A stretch of DNA of 8,828 bases, from the NCBI GenBank assembly GCA_946530775.1, contig CAMNAH010000033.1, positions 1 to 8,828 on the forward strand, given 5' to 3'. Of the stretch, positions 1 through 6,286 are shown in pieces. Numbering within the stretch: the first letter of the stretch is position 1; each line of letters begins with the position of its first letter. The notes under the pieces are model-generated. The model searched no databases, had not been told where the DNA came from, and worked only from the letters and a program-made list of their open reading frames with translations. The translations under genes were made by a program, and so were the position numbers. The stretch is from an uncultured Coriobacteriales bacterium. Lineage in GTDB: Bacteria; Actinomycetota; Coriobacteriia; Coriobacteriales; Atopobiaceae.

Positions 1-60
1 GGCTCTTCCGGCTCTTCCGGCTCTTCCGGCTCTTCCGGCTCTTCCGGCTCCTCCGGCTCG
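1..60 (-). repeat. 9-bp tandem repeat coding Glu-Glu-Pro
   Basis: Five identical copies of GGCTCTTCC (plus strand) fill 1-45, followed by one copy with a single change (GGCTCCTCC, 46-54) and a partial unit. Read on the coding minus strand each unit gives Pro-Glu-Glu. The array continues past the window edge, so the copy number is unknown. Because the unit is a multiple of three, copy-number changes by slippage would lengthen or shorten the tail without breaking the frame. Confidence 0.95.
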
Positions 61-1256
61 AGCCTGATCTCGCCGGTGTCATCAAGGTCGTCGACCTCTT
101 CTGCCTGCGGTTCCACGACCAACGGCTTGGTCACCAGCGTGGAGCCAAGCTCGTCGACCGGCTCCTCCTCAAGCTCGTCCTCGAAGGGCTCGTCCTCGTC
201 GTACGGCTGGGCCTCGTCCTCAGGCTCGAACTCCTCCTCGAGAACCTCGACGTCCTCTTCCTCAGGCTCTTCTTCTGCCTGCTCGGGTTCAGCCTCTTCC
301 TGCTCGGCCTCTGCCCAGGGCTCTTCGTCCTCCGGGGCGGCCTCGACGACCGGCTCAGGCTCTGGTGCGGGCGCAGGCTCCTCTTCGAGCTCCACCGCCT
401 GCTCAGGCTCCGGCTCGATTACCGGCTCAGGCTCCGGCTCGATCTCCTCGACCTGCGGCTCTGCCTCGAACTCCGGCTCCACGTACGCCGGCTCCTCATA
501 CGTCTCATACGCCGCAGCAAACGCCTGCTCCTCGTAGACGGGTGCCTCCTCCGGAAGCTCCTCGGCAACGTCAGGCTCAGCCTCCTCGAGCGGCTCATCA
601 TCAAAGGGACGCCTCATCCATGCGGGCACGGCCTCGACCGTGGGTTCCTCCTGCACCGGCTCGCTGACCGGCTCCGGGATGTCCGCCTCGCCGCGCTCCG
701 CCGCAATCTCGGCCAGAATCGCGCGCGCCTCGTCGCCCTCGACAACGTATTCACGAACCGAGGGCAGTGGTGCCGGGGGGACCGGAAGACTCTGCACCAG
801 CCCAACTAGCCCGTCGACCGTGGCGTCGATGTCCGGCGCTGGGTCTCCGCCGCCGGAATACGCCCACTGCAAGATCCACACCGCGCTCGACAGCGCGCCG
901 ATGACCAGCACGTCGTCCGAGCAGGGGAACTCTATCTCGTAGGTGCGACGCTCGTCCTCCACCGCAAAGGTGCGGCCGCAGGGGATGTCTCCCGCGATGT
1001 CGCTCTGCGCGAGGATCTCGACCGTCACGTGCTCGAGGAGGTGGGCGATCTCGGTGTCGCCCATGACGTCCTTGAAGGTCTCGCCCGCGTCACCGAGGCA
1101 TACGTGCTCGATGATGTGCGGCATGAGCCGGTAGACGCGCGTGGTGCCCTCAAGGTCTTCGCTCGTCATGAGCGGTGCCGACATGGCGACGCGCACGCGA
1201 GCGGTGAGGTACTTCGGGCCGACTTCGACCTTTCTTATGTCGATGAGCTGTGCCAT
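1..1256 (-). CDS. Cyanophycin-synthetase N-domain-like protein with acidic Glu/Pro-rich tail (partial, C-terminus off window)
   Basis: The frame opens at an ATG (1256-1254) behind a purine-rich AAGGGAAGG and stays open to base 1, giving 418 residues and no stop. Residues 1-135 follow the N-terminal domain of cyanophycin synthetase (CphA1) as I remember it: GPKY at 13-16, EDL at 33-35, MPHIIEHVC at 45-53, Thr68, HLLEH at 72-76 with Glu80, then GRT at 94-96 and a YEIEF strand at 106-110. In CphA1 this domain carries a metallopeptidase-like HxxEH site reported to cut cyanophycin into primers, so a zinc hydrolase role is inferred here. The ATP-grasp and Mur-ligase domains that follow in CphA1 are absent. 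Residues 192-418 are almost all Glu, Pro, Ala, Asp and Val with only four basic residues (R215, R216, K377, R398). There is no signal peptide or membrane segment, so it is probably cytoplasmic. The domain assignment is fairly sure; the substrate and the missing C-terminus are unknown. Confidence 0.85.
   Translation of the reverse strand, partial: MAQLIDIRKVEVGPKYLTARVRVAMSAPLMTSEDLEGTTRVYRLMPHIIEHVCLGDAGETFKDVMGDTEIAHLLEHVTVEILAQSDIAGDIPCGRTFAVEDERRTYEIEFPCSDDVLVIGALSSAVWILQWAYSGGGDPAPDIDATVDGLVGLVQSLPVPPAPLPSVREYVVEGDEARAILAEIAAERGEADIPEPVSEPVQEEPTVEAVPAWMRRPFDDEPLEEAEPDVAEELPEEAPVYEEQAFAAAYETYEEPAYVEPEFEAEPQVEEIEPEPEPVIEPEPEQAVELEEEPAPAPEPEPVVEAAPEDEEPWAEAEQEEAEPEQAEEEPEEEDVEVLEEEFEPEDEAQPYDEDEPFEDELEEEPVDELGSTLVTKPLVVEPQAEEVDDLDDTGEIRLEPEEPEEPEEPEEPEEPEE
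401..443 (-). repeat. Two 19-bp direct repeats, 24-bp period, inside the acidic tail
   Basis: The 19-base string GCTCAGGCTCCGGCTCGAT occurs at 401-419 and again, identical, at 425-443. On the coding strand it encodes Ile-Glu-Pro-Glu-Pro-Glu twice (residues about 272-285). It looks like an older duplication in the low-complexity tail, distinct from the 9-bp array at the window edge. Confidence 0.85.
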
Positions 1257-1273
1257 GGGAACCTTCCCTTGAG

Positions 1274-1285
1274 TCCGGTACCGGA
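1274..1285. promoter_or_regulatory. 12-bp perfect palindrome in the leader of the acidic-tail gene
   Basis: TCCGGTACCGGA is a perfect palindrome centred at 1279/1280, between the candidate -10 box (1299-1304) and the ribosome-binding region. It could be an operator half-site pair or a leader element. No regulator is identified and the role is a guess. Confidence 0.3.
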
Positions 1286-1298
1286 TGCCTAACCCCAT

Positions 1299-1304
1299 AT
1301 TGTA
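1299..1304 (-). promoter_or_regulatory. Candidate -10 box for the acidic-tail gene
   Basis: On the minus strand TACAAT sits 43 bases before the start codon, in an AT-richer patch (1296-1312) that stands out in GC-rich surroundings. No good -35 hexamer is visible at 16-18 bases upstream. The gap to the upstream CorC-family stop is 108 bases with no clear terminator, so read-through from that gene is also possible. Confidence 0.35.
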
Positions 1305-1364
1305 ATGAATTGCGAGGGCGTGGCGCTACGAGACTCCCCCATTGGCACCGTCACGCAGCCGAAG

Positions 1365-2678
1365 CTACTGCTCGGGCTGGTCGTCGGACGTTTCCGTGGC
1401 CGGAGCGGTCACGCGCAGGAGCGACACGCGGCGTCCGCGCATGGACTGCACATAGAAGGTGTAGCCCTCAAGCTCGAAGGAATCCCCCGGCCGGGGAAGC
1501 TTGTCCGCGAGGTCGAGGACGAATCCTGCCACCGTCTCGAACTCGTCAGAGTCCTCGATGGGCCAACCCAGCTCGATGGCGTCGTCGATGGAGAACCGGC
1601 CGTCCACCAGCCACTCGTGCTCGGAGAGCTGCGTGAGGTACTTGTTGTCGGGGTCAAACTCGTCCTCGATCTCGCCGACGATCTCCTCGACGATGTCCTC
1701 GATGGTGATGATGCCCGCCGTTCCGCCGTACTCGTCGACGACGATGACCATCTGCTCGTGACTGGTCTGCATCTCGGAGAGCAGAGGGATGATGTCCTTG
1801 GTGTCGGGCACGTAGCTGGCCTGGCGCATGTAGCGGCTGACCTTGTCCGTCTCGGCGCGCTGGTCCAGGATGGGCGCGAGCAGGTCCTTGATGTGCGCGA
1901 TTCCCACGACCTTGTCGACGGTGTTGTGGTAGACCGGCACGCGGGAGTGGCCCGTCTTGCGCATGACGTCAAGCACCTCGAAGAGCGAGTCGGAGTCCTC
2001 GACGGTGGTCATGTCCACGCGCGGGATCATGACCTCGCGCGCGATGGCGTCGCCGAGGTCCATGACGTCGTGGATCATGGACTTCTCCTCTTCGGAGAGG
2101 TCGTCGGCGTCGGTGACCATGTACTTGATCTCGTCCTCGGAGGCGCCCTGGCGGTCGTTGGGGTCGGCGACGCCCATGAGCGAGGCGAGGCCCTCGGCAG
2201 ACTTTGACGTGAGCCATACCAGGGGCTTTGCGATGGTCATGAACGTGCGCACCGGCCCCGCCACCATCTTGGCGACGCCCTCCGCATCGGCCAGGGCGAT
2301 GCGCTTGGGCACCAGCTCGCCGATGACGATGGAGAAGTACGAGACCACGAGCGTGATGAGCACGGTCGCCAGCACCCCGGCAGCTGCGGCAGGCACGCCG
2401 ATGCTGGTGAGCCAAATGCCGAAGGGGCCAGACAGGCTGGTTGCCGCGAACGCGGATGCGGCGAAGCCCACGAGGGTGATGGCTACTTGGATGGTTGCGA
2501 GGAACTGGCCCGAATCGGCCGCGAGGTCCATGGCGAGGCGCGCCTGGCGATCGCCCTCTTCGGCCTCGGGTTCGAGAATGGCACGCTTTGCGTTGACGAC
2601 GGCCATCTCGGATGCCGAGAAGAAGCCGTTAGCGAGGGTGAGCAGAAACGTTACGAAAACACTGATGGCTATGTCCAT
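1365..2678 (-). CDS. CNNM/CBS/CorC-type membrane protein (TlyC/CorC hemolysin-like family)
   Basis: This 437-residue protein has the full family layout. A DUF21/CNNM transmembrane domain spans about 1-180, with hydrophobic stretches near 3-20, 60-82 and 94-120 and the GELVPKR motif at 120-126. A CBS pair runs about 213-335, starting AREVMIPR (213-220) and containing [20 protein letters not shown] (313-332). A CorC/HlyC domain covers about 345-425. Relatives are linked to Mg2+/Co2+ efflux or tolerance; the older hemolysin name is not evidence of toxin activity. The ATG at 2678 is preferred over one at 2801 because the membrane domain begins there and the 41 extra residues look like translated leader. 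An AGGAGG lies at 2693-2698, a rather long 14 bases before the ATG. Stop is TAG at 1365-1367. Family call is confident; the transported ion is not shown. Confidence 0.93.
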   Translation of the reverse strand: MDIAISVFVTFLLTLANGFFSASEMAVVNAKRAILEPEAEEGDRQARLAMDLAADSGQFLATIQVAITLVGFAASAFAATSLSGPFGIWLTSIGVPAAAAGVLATVLITLVVSYFSIVIGELVPKRIALADAEGVAKMVAGPVRTFMTIAKPLVWLTSKSAEGLASLMGVADPNDRQGASEDEIKYMVTDADDLSEEEKSMIHDVMDLGDAIAREVMIPRVDMTTVEDSDSLFEVLDVMRKTGHSRVPVYHNTVDKVVGIAHIKDLLAPILDQRAETDKVSRYMRQASYVPDTKDIIPLLSEMQTSHEQMVIVVDEYGGTAGIITIEDIVEEIVGEIEDEFDPDNKYLTQLSEHEWLVDGRFSIDDAIELGWPIEDSDEFETVAGFVLDLADKLPRPGDSFELEGYTFYVQSMRGRRVSLLRVTAPATETSDDQPEQ

Positions 2679-2715
2679 GCGCGGGAGCGCGACCTCCTGT
2701 GGTCGGGGGTTGTGT

Positions 2716-2732
2716 GGCCCTCCTATTGGGCC
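2716..2732 (-). promoter_or_regulatory. Short hairpin in the CorC-family gene leader
   Basis: GGCCC (2716-2720) and GGGCC (2728-2732) form a perfect 5-bp stem around a 7-base loop, lying between the candidate promoter and the start codon. On the minus strand the loop and stem include an AGGAGG-like string without a start codon after it. No U-tract follows, so it is not a standard terminator. It may simply be leader structure. Confidence 0.3.
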
Positions 2733-2747
2733 GATTGCTGCGAAAAC

Positions 2748-2756
2748 ATGATAGCA
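2748..2756 (-). promoter_or_regulatory. Candidate extended -10 promoter for the CorC-family gene
   Basis: Minus-strand TGCTATCAT matches an extended -10 element (TG-n-TATNAT). It would give a leader of about 60 bases before the ATG at 2678. No convincing -35 hexamer is seen at 17 bases, which is compatible with extended -10 promoters. It lies just after the purN terminator-like hairpin, which suggests this gene is a separate transcription unit. Confidence 0.45.
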
Positions 2757-2793
2757 GAGGATTCTGCGGGCACTTATGTCCCCCGCAATACGC

Positions 2794-2823
2794 AAAAACA
2801 CACCGCAGGGTCGGCTGCCGTTG
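2794..2823 (-). terminator. Terminator-like hairpin after purN
   Basis: About 25 bases past the purN stop, the minus strand reads ACGGCAG, a 6-base loop CCGACC, then CTGCGGT, a 7-position stem with one G:G mismatch. GTG and a run of five T (2794-2798) follow. The stem is weak for an intrinsic terminator, but its position and T-run fit the end of the purine operon. Confidence 0.4.
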
Positions 2824-2844
2824 CGTCAATGCGGGGGTCAGGCG

Positions 2845-3453
2845 TTAGCGAATCTCGACCGTGCCGTTGTCGCGCACGTGGACGCGACCCTCGGCCAGGA
2901 GCTGGATTGTGTCGGGATAGAGCACGTGCTCGATGGCATGGACGTGCTCCTCGAGCTCGTCGACGGTCCAACCCTCCTCTACCACGAGCGCCTGCTGGGC
3001 GATGATGGGACCACAGTCGTACTTGTCGTCCGCAAAATGCACCGTGACGCCCGTCACCTTGACGCCGTAGTCATAGGCATCCTGGATGGCGTGCGCGCCC
3101 TTGAAGCTCGGGAGCAGCGCCGGATGCAGGTTGACCACGCGGTTGGGGAAGGCGGCCAGCAGCGGCTCGTGCACCATGCGCATGTAGCCGGCCATGATGA
3201 CGTAGTCGACGTCGTGCATCTTGAGCTCGGTGGCGATGACCTCGTCCGCCAGGAGCGGGTCGGCGTAGATGTCCTTGGAAAGCGTCATGGTCTGCAGCCC
3301 CGCCGCCTCGGCGCGCTTCAGCCCGTAGGCGCTGGGGCGCGACGAGACCACGAGCTCGATGGTGGCGTCGAGCGACCCGTCCTCGATGCGGTCGATGATC
3401 GCCTGCAGGTTGGTTCCGCTTCCGGAGAGAAGGACTCCCAGCTTGATGGCCAT
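2845..3453 (-). CDS. purN: Phosphoribosylglycinamide formyltransferase (GART, folate-dependent)
   Basis: The 202-residue product catalyses formyl transfer from 10-formyl-THF to GAR, step three of de novo purine synthesis, in the cytoplasm. LLSGSGTNLQAII (8-20) is the phosphate-binding loop, and VIMAGYMRMV (85-94) and NLHPALLPSFKG (108-119) are family signatures. Asn108, His110 and Asp146 have the same relative spacing as the catalytic Asn106, His108 and Asp144 of E. coli PurN. The length is normal. The ATG at 3453 is chosen because the fold begins directly after it and AAGGG lies 8 bases upstream; the ATG at 3573 would add residues read through the end of purM. It follows purM by 22 bases, so it is almost certainly co-transcribed. 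The stop is TAA at 2845-2847. Confidence 0.97.
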   Translation of the reverse strand: MAIKLGVLLSGSGTNLQAIIDRIEDGSLDATIELVVSSRPSAYGLKRAEAAGLQTMTLSKDIYADPLLADEVIATELKMHDVDYVIMAGYMRMVHEPLLAAFPNRVVNLHPALLPSFKGAHAIQDAYDYGVKVTGVTVHFADDKYDCGPIIAQQALVVEEGWTVDELEEHVHAIEHVLYPDTIQLLAEGRVHVRDNGTVEIR

Positions 3454-3475
3454 GTATTCGTCCCTTCTTCCCTTG

Positions 3476-4549
3476 TTAGCGATACTGGACCACACCGGTG
3501 CCTGGGACCACCTCGCCCATGGGGAAGGTCTCGAGGCCCTCGGCGGCAAGCAGCTCGCGTACGCGGTCGGCATCCGCAGGGTCGCAGATGACGCTCATGC
3601 CCACGCCCATGTTGAACGTCTTGTAGGCCTCGTCCTCAGTGAGGCCAGCAGCGTTGACCATGTAGGTGATGACGGGCGGGATGTCCCACGAAGGACCGTC
3701 CTGCCCACGGTCAACCACGGCGTCGAGGTTGCTCGGCAGGGCGCGGTTGAGGTTCTCGGTGATGCCGCCGCCCGTGATGTGGGCCATGGCATGGATGGGT
3801 GCACCGGCGCGGAGCGCGCGGATGAGGGCACCCGCATAGATGGTGGTCGGGCGCAGGACGGCGTCAGCCAGGCTCTCCCCGCCCAGCTCGTCGAGCGGCT
3901 GATTCAGCTCCTCGACGGTCTTGCCCTCGATGGCGACCTTGCGCACCAGGGAGTATCCGTTGGAGTGGATGCCCGAGCTGGGGATGCCCAGGATCACATC
4001 GCCCTCGCGCACAAGCTCGGGACCGATCATCTTGGGACGGTCGGCCACGCCCACCACAAAGCCGGCGAGGTCATAGTCGTCTTCGGCCATGACGCCGGGG
4101 TGCTCGGCCATCTCGCCGCCCACCAGCGCGCAGCCGCTCTTGCGGCAGCCCTCGGCGATGCCGCCCACGATGGGCGCGATGCTCTCGGCCTTGAGCTTGC
4201 CGATGGCCACGTAATCGAGGAAGAAGAGCGGCTCGGCGCCGATCACCACAACGTCGTCGACGCACATGGCCACGAGGTCCTGGCCCACGGTGTCGTGACG
4301 GTTCAGCAGCTGCGCGATGGCGAGCTTGGTGCCCACGCCGTCGGTGCCGGATACCAGCACCGGGTCCTCCATGTCCTTGAGCGCGGCAGCCGAGAAGCAC
4401 GACCCGAAGCCGCCGAGGCCACCGATGACCTCGGGACGGTTGGTGCTCGCGACGGCAGCCTTGATGGCATCGACGGCACGCGCGCCCTCGGCGGTGTCGA
4501 CGCCGGCATCCTCGTAGGTGACGTGCTTGGGGGTGCTGTTTTCGGCCAT
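3476..4549 (-). CDS. purM: Phosphoribosylformylglycinamidine cyclo-ligase (AIR synthetase)
   Basis: The 357-residue product converts FGAM and ATP to AIR, step five of purine synthesis. Signatures in order are YEDAGVD (12-18), GTDGVGTKLA (68-77), CVDDVVVIGAEPLFFLDYVA (96-115), GCALVGGEMAEHPGVM (139-154), GIPSSGIHSNGYSLVRK (188-204), HITGGGITENLNRALP (257-272) and FNMGVGM (312-318). The family usually reads GGETAE-PG at 144-152, so Met147 is a mild departure. The start at 4549 has GAGGAG just upstream; the same frame stays open back to 5272 through the sortase, but that extension is unlike PurM and is noise. The gap to the sortase stop is 23 bases, and 22 to purN. Length and motifs are normal and the call is very secure. 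Confidence 0.97.
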   Translation of the reverse strand: MAENSTPKHVTYEDAGVDTAEGARAVDAIKAAVASTNRPEVIGGLGGFGSCFSAAALKDMEDPVLVSGTDGVGTKLAIAQLLNRHDTVGQDLVAMCVDDVVVIGAEPLFFLDYVAIGKLKAESIAPIVGGIAEGCRKSGCALVGGEMAEHPGVMAEDDYDLAGFVVGVADRPKMIGPELVREGDVILGIPSSGIHSNGYSLVRKVAIEGKTVEELNQPLDELGGESLADAVLRPTTIYAGALIRALRAGAPIHAMAHITGGGITENLNRALPSNLDAVVDRGQDGPSWDIPPVITYMVNAAGLTEDEAYKTFNMGVGMSVICDPADADRVRELLAAEGLETFPMGEVVPGTGVVQYR

Positions 4550-4572
4550 GGGCCTCTCCTCTTCGTTCTGTG

Positions 4573-5649
4573 CTATTCGGTGGATTCCGGTGCGGGCAGT
4601 TCGTTCTTGGGAATGCAGATGACGATGGTACGGCCATCGCCGCCCATCTCGTCGAGGTAGTTGCAGGTGACCAGCGAGAACACATGGTTGCAGTTGCTGA
4701 TGACCTGGTCGGCGTCGGCGCGGTAGGTGACCGACTTGTTGAAGATCTCGCCGAGGTAGTTGCGGAAGTCCTCGACGCTGTCGAAGGTGAGGCGGCGCAC
4801 GCTGGTATCGTAGGGGTCGGCGTAGTAGCACATGAGCGGCACGAGCTCGTAGTCGCCCTGCTCGGTGCAGTACCACACCGTCTGGATGCTGTCGAAGAAC
4901 GCCTGGTTGTCCATGTCGGCTACGGCCTTGAACATAGCGCCGTTGCGCAGGTGGTGCCCGTAGATGATGCTCTGGTTGTCGACCATGCCCGGGGCGGTGT
5001 TCTCGAAGTCGAGGAAGATCTCGCCGCCGAGCGCGTACTCGCCCTCGGCGCTGGTGTGCAGGTACTCGTCGTTGTCGGCGCCCTGGTACACGGGGAAGTT
5101 GACCGGCGTGCCGGGGATCTGGACCCAGCCCACGATGTCCGGGTTGTCGGCGCGGAGCTTGCCCCAGTTCACGACGGGCGCCGTGCTGGCATCGTCCGAG
5201 ACGGTCACGTAGGACTGCTTCCTCTGCACCTCGACGTCCTGCTGGTGGTACGCCCACTGGGCCTTGAGCCACATGCCGCCTGCGACGAGCAGCAAGATGA
5301 CGCCCACCACGAACAGCAGCGACGAGATGGTGCGCGCAGCCTTCCTCCCCCTGCCCTTGCCGCGGTAGCCGCGGATATCGTAGGGATCGGTCTCGGCAAA
5401 ATGCGCGCTCTTCTTGGTGTTGCGCTTGTACTTCTTGCGGCTGCTCCTGGGGTCGGGCTCGCCCACCACGGCGACGAATCCCGTGGTGTCGCCGTTGGAG
5501 AAGGAGCCGCCTGCGGGGCGGGTGAAGCGCGGCGAACCATGCTCGTCGGCAGCCGCCGCGCGTGCCGCGGGAGTAACGGGCGAATCGACGGCATCGAGGC
5601 CGTCATCGCCATCTTCGATATAGGGTACGTCTTTGAAGTGCCTGCTCAT
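4573..5649 (-). CDS. srtB: Class B-type sortase with long cytoplasmic N-terminal extension
   Basis: Sortases are membrane transpeptidases that cut a sorting signal and join surface proteins to peptidoglycan or pilin subunits. This 358-residue protein has a basic, probably disordered N-terminus (1-107, with KKYKRNTKK and GKGRGRKAAR), one membrane helix (about 108-128) and an extracytoplasmic sortase domain (about 160-350). The catalytic set is visible: His232 in IIYGHHLRNGAMF, Cys329 in FSLVTCNYL and Arg340 in GRTIVIC. The YGHH-x-NGxMF pattern and the helix-rich stretch before the Cys (289-304) favour class B. An N-terminal tail near 107 residues is longer than usual for the family. It sits between purE (36 bases) and purM (23 bases) on the same strand, with no promoter of its own seen. 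No substrate with a sorting motif occurs in this window, so its target is unknown. Confidence 0.93.
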   Translation of the reverse strand: MSRHFKDVPYIEDGDDGLDAVDSPVTPAARAAAADEHGSPRFTRPAGGSFSNGDTTGFVAVVGEPDPRSSRKKYKRNTKKSAHFAETDPYDIRGYRGKGRGRKAARTISSLLFVVGVILLLVAGGMWLKAQWAYHQQDVEVQRKQSYVTVSDDASTAPVVNWGKLRADNPDIVGWVQIPGTPVNFPVYQGADNDEYLHTSAEGEYALGGEIFLDFENTAPGMVDNQSIIYGHHLRNGAMFKAVADMDNQAFFDSIQTVWYCTEQGDYELVPLMCYYADPYDTSVRRLTFDSVEDFRNYLGEIFNKSVTYRADADQVISNCNHVFSLVTCNYLDEMGGDGRTIVICIPKNELPAPESTE

Positions 5650-5685
5650 GATCGCCCTTTCGGCTGCGTTTGTGGTGCGTGCCGC

Positions 5686-6147
5686 CTATGCGCGTGCCAT
5701 CTCTTCCTTCATCGAGACAATCTTCTCGCGATACTCGGGCATCGTCGCGCCCAGGATCTGGGTGGCGTAGATGGCCGCGTTCTTTGCCCCGCCGATGGCG
5801 ACGCATGCCACGGGCACGCCCGAGGGCATCTGGACCATCGAGAGGAGCGAGTCCATGCCGCCGAGGTCGGAGGTCTTCATGGGAACGCCCACCACCGGCA
5901 GCGGCGTGAACGCGGCGACGACGCCGCCGAGATGCGCGGCCTTGCCGGCTGCCGCGATGATGACCTTGATGCCGCGGTCTGCGGCGGTCGACGCCCATTC
6001 GTGCACCTTGGCGGGTGCACGGTGCGCCGATGCGATGACCAGCTCGTAGGGAACGCCGAACGCGTCGAGCTGCTCGGTGCACGCCTCCATGGCGGGCATA
6101 TCGGATTTCGAGCCCATGATGATGCCGACCAGCGGTGTCTCTGCCAT
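5686..6147 (-). CDS. purE: 5-(carboxyamino)imidazole ribonucleotide mutase, class I PurE
   Basis: The 153-residue product rearranges N5-CAIR to CAIR in de novo purine synthesis and normally works as an octamer. [13 protein letters not shown] (8-20) is the nucleotide-phosphate loop and SAHRAP (40-45) carries the active-site His. [20 protein letters not shown] (68-87) and [14 protein letters not shown] (104-117) match class I rather than the CO2-using class II. Class I PurE depends on PurK, which is not in this window. Two small departures are SAHRAP for the commoner SAHRTP and HLGG for HLPG. A strong GAGGAGGAG lies four to five bases before the ATG at 6147, so the start is clear. It is the first gene of the purine cluster, following a candidate -10 box. 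Confidence 0.97.
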   Translation of the reverse strand: MAETPLVGIIMGSKSDMPAMEACTEQLDAFGVPYELVIASAHRAPAKVHEWASTAADRGIKVIIAAAGKAAHLGGVVAAFTPLPVVGVPMKTSDLGGMDSLLSMVQMPSGVPVACVAIGGAKNAAIYATQILGATMPEYREKIVSMKEEMARA

Positions 6148-6178
6148 AGCTCCTCCTCGTATTCGCGTAGATAGCTAA

Positions 6179-6184
6179 AGTATA
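6179..6184 (-). promoter_or_regulatory. Candidate -10 box for the purE-sortase-purM-purN operon
   Basis: Minus-strand TATACT differs from TATAAT at one base and lies 31 bases before the purE ATG, giving a leader near 25 bases. The region 16-18 bases upstream is GC-rich with no clear -35 hexamer. It falls between the strong terminator at 6223-6254 and purE, which is where an operon promoter is expected. I see no purine riboswitch; the space is too short for one. Confidence 0.5.
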
Positions 6185-6222
6185 GCGGCATATGGGGCGG
6201 TGGCGGCACAGCTCCACATAAC

Positions 6223-6254
6223 AAGGGCGGGGACCCTCTCCAGTCCCCGCCCTT
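6223..6254. terminator. Strong intrinsic terminator after the FtsX-like permease gene
   Basis: AAGGGCGGGGAC (6223-6234) and GTCCCCGCCCTT (6243-6254) form a perfect 12-bp GC-rich stem with an 8-base loop. On the minus strand it comes 33 bases after the permease stop and is followed by TTGTTATGT, a modest T-rich tail. On the plus strand it is followed by TTTTT, a better tail, so it may work in both directions. No plus-strand gene ends here, so the minus-strand role is the relevant one. Confidence 0.85.
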
Positions 6255-6286
6255 TTTCAGAAAAGGATCGCTTCTTTCTGTGAATC

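Noticed and set aside
76..537. Serine-rich plus-strand frame resembling a surface adhesin
   Set aside because: The Ser/Gly-rich product is the complement of Glu/Pro codons in the real minus-strand gene; it has no signal peptide or anchor and no support upstream.
2761..2789. TGCGGG/CCCGCA inverted repeat as the purN terminator
   Set aside because: Only 6 bp with an 11-base loop and no T-run on the minus strand; the hairpin at 2794-2823 with five T is a better candidate.
4573..4617. ELPAPESTE at the sortase C-terminus as a possible sorting signal
   Set aside because: It lacks the Thr-Gly of an LPxTG motif and no membrane segment or basic tail follows; the protein ends there.
3359..4660. 433-codon plus-strand open frame antisense to purM
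   Set aside because: Same shadow effect over a gene with complete PurM motifs; no recognisable protein features.
4550..5272. N-terminal extension of purM through the sortase frame
   Set aside because: The open frame is by chance; the PurM fold and a good ribosome-binding site both mark 4549 as the start.
4570..6174. 534-codon plus-strand open frame antisense to the sortase and purE
   Set aside because: It covers two clear minus-strand genes; its His/Val/Asp/Gly-rich translation is the mirror of codon bias in GC-rich DNA and shows no domain.
6148..6222. Purine riboswitch or PurR-type operator before purE
   Set aside because: The leader is about 25 bases, too short for a riboswitch, and no inverted repeat resembling an operator is visible.
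6258..6280. Imperfect CAGAAAAG/CTTCTTTCTG inverted repeat just after the permease stop
   Set aside because: AT-rich, bulged and unstable next to the perfect 12-bp GC-rich terminator 30 bases on; probably incidental.
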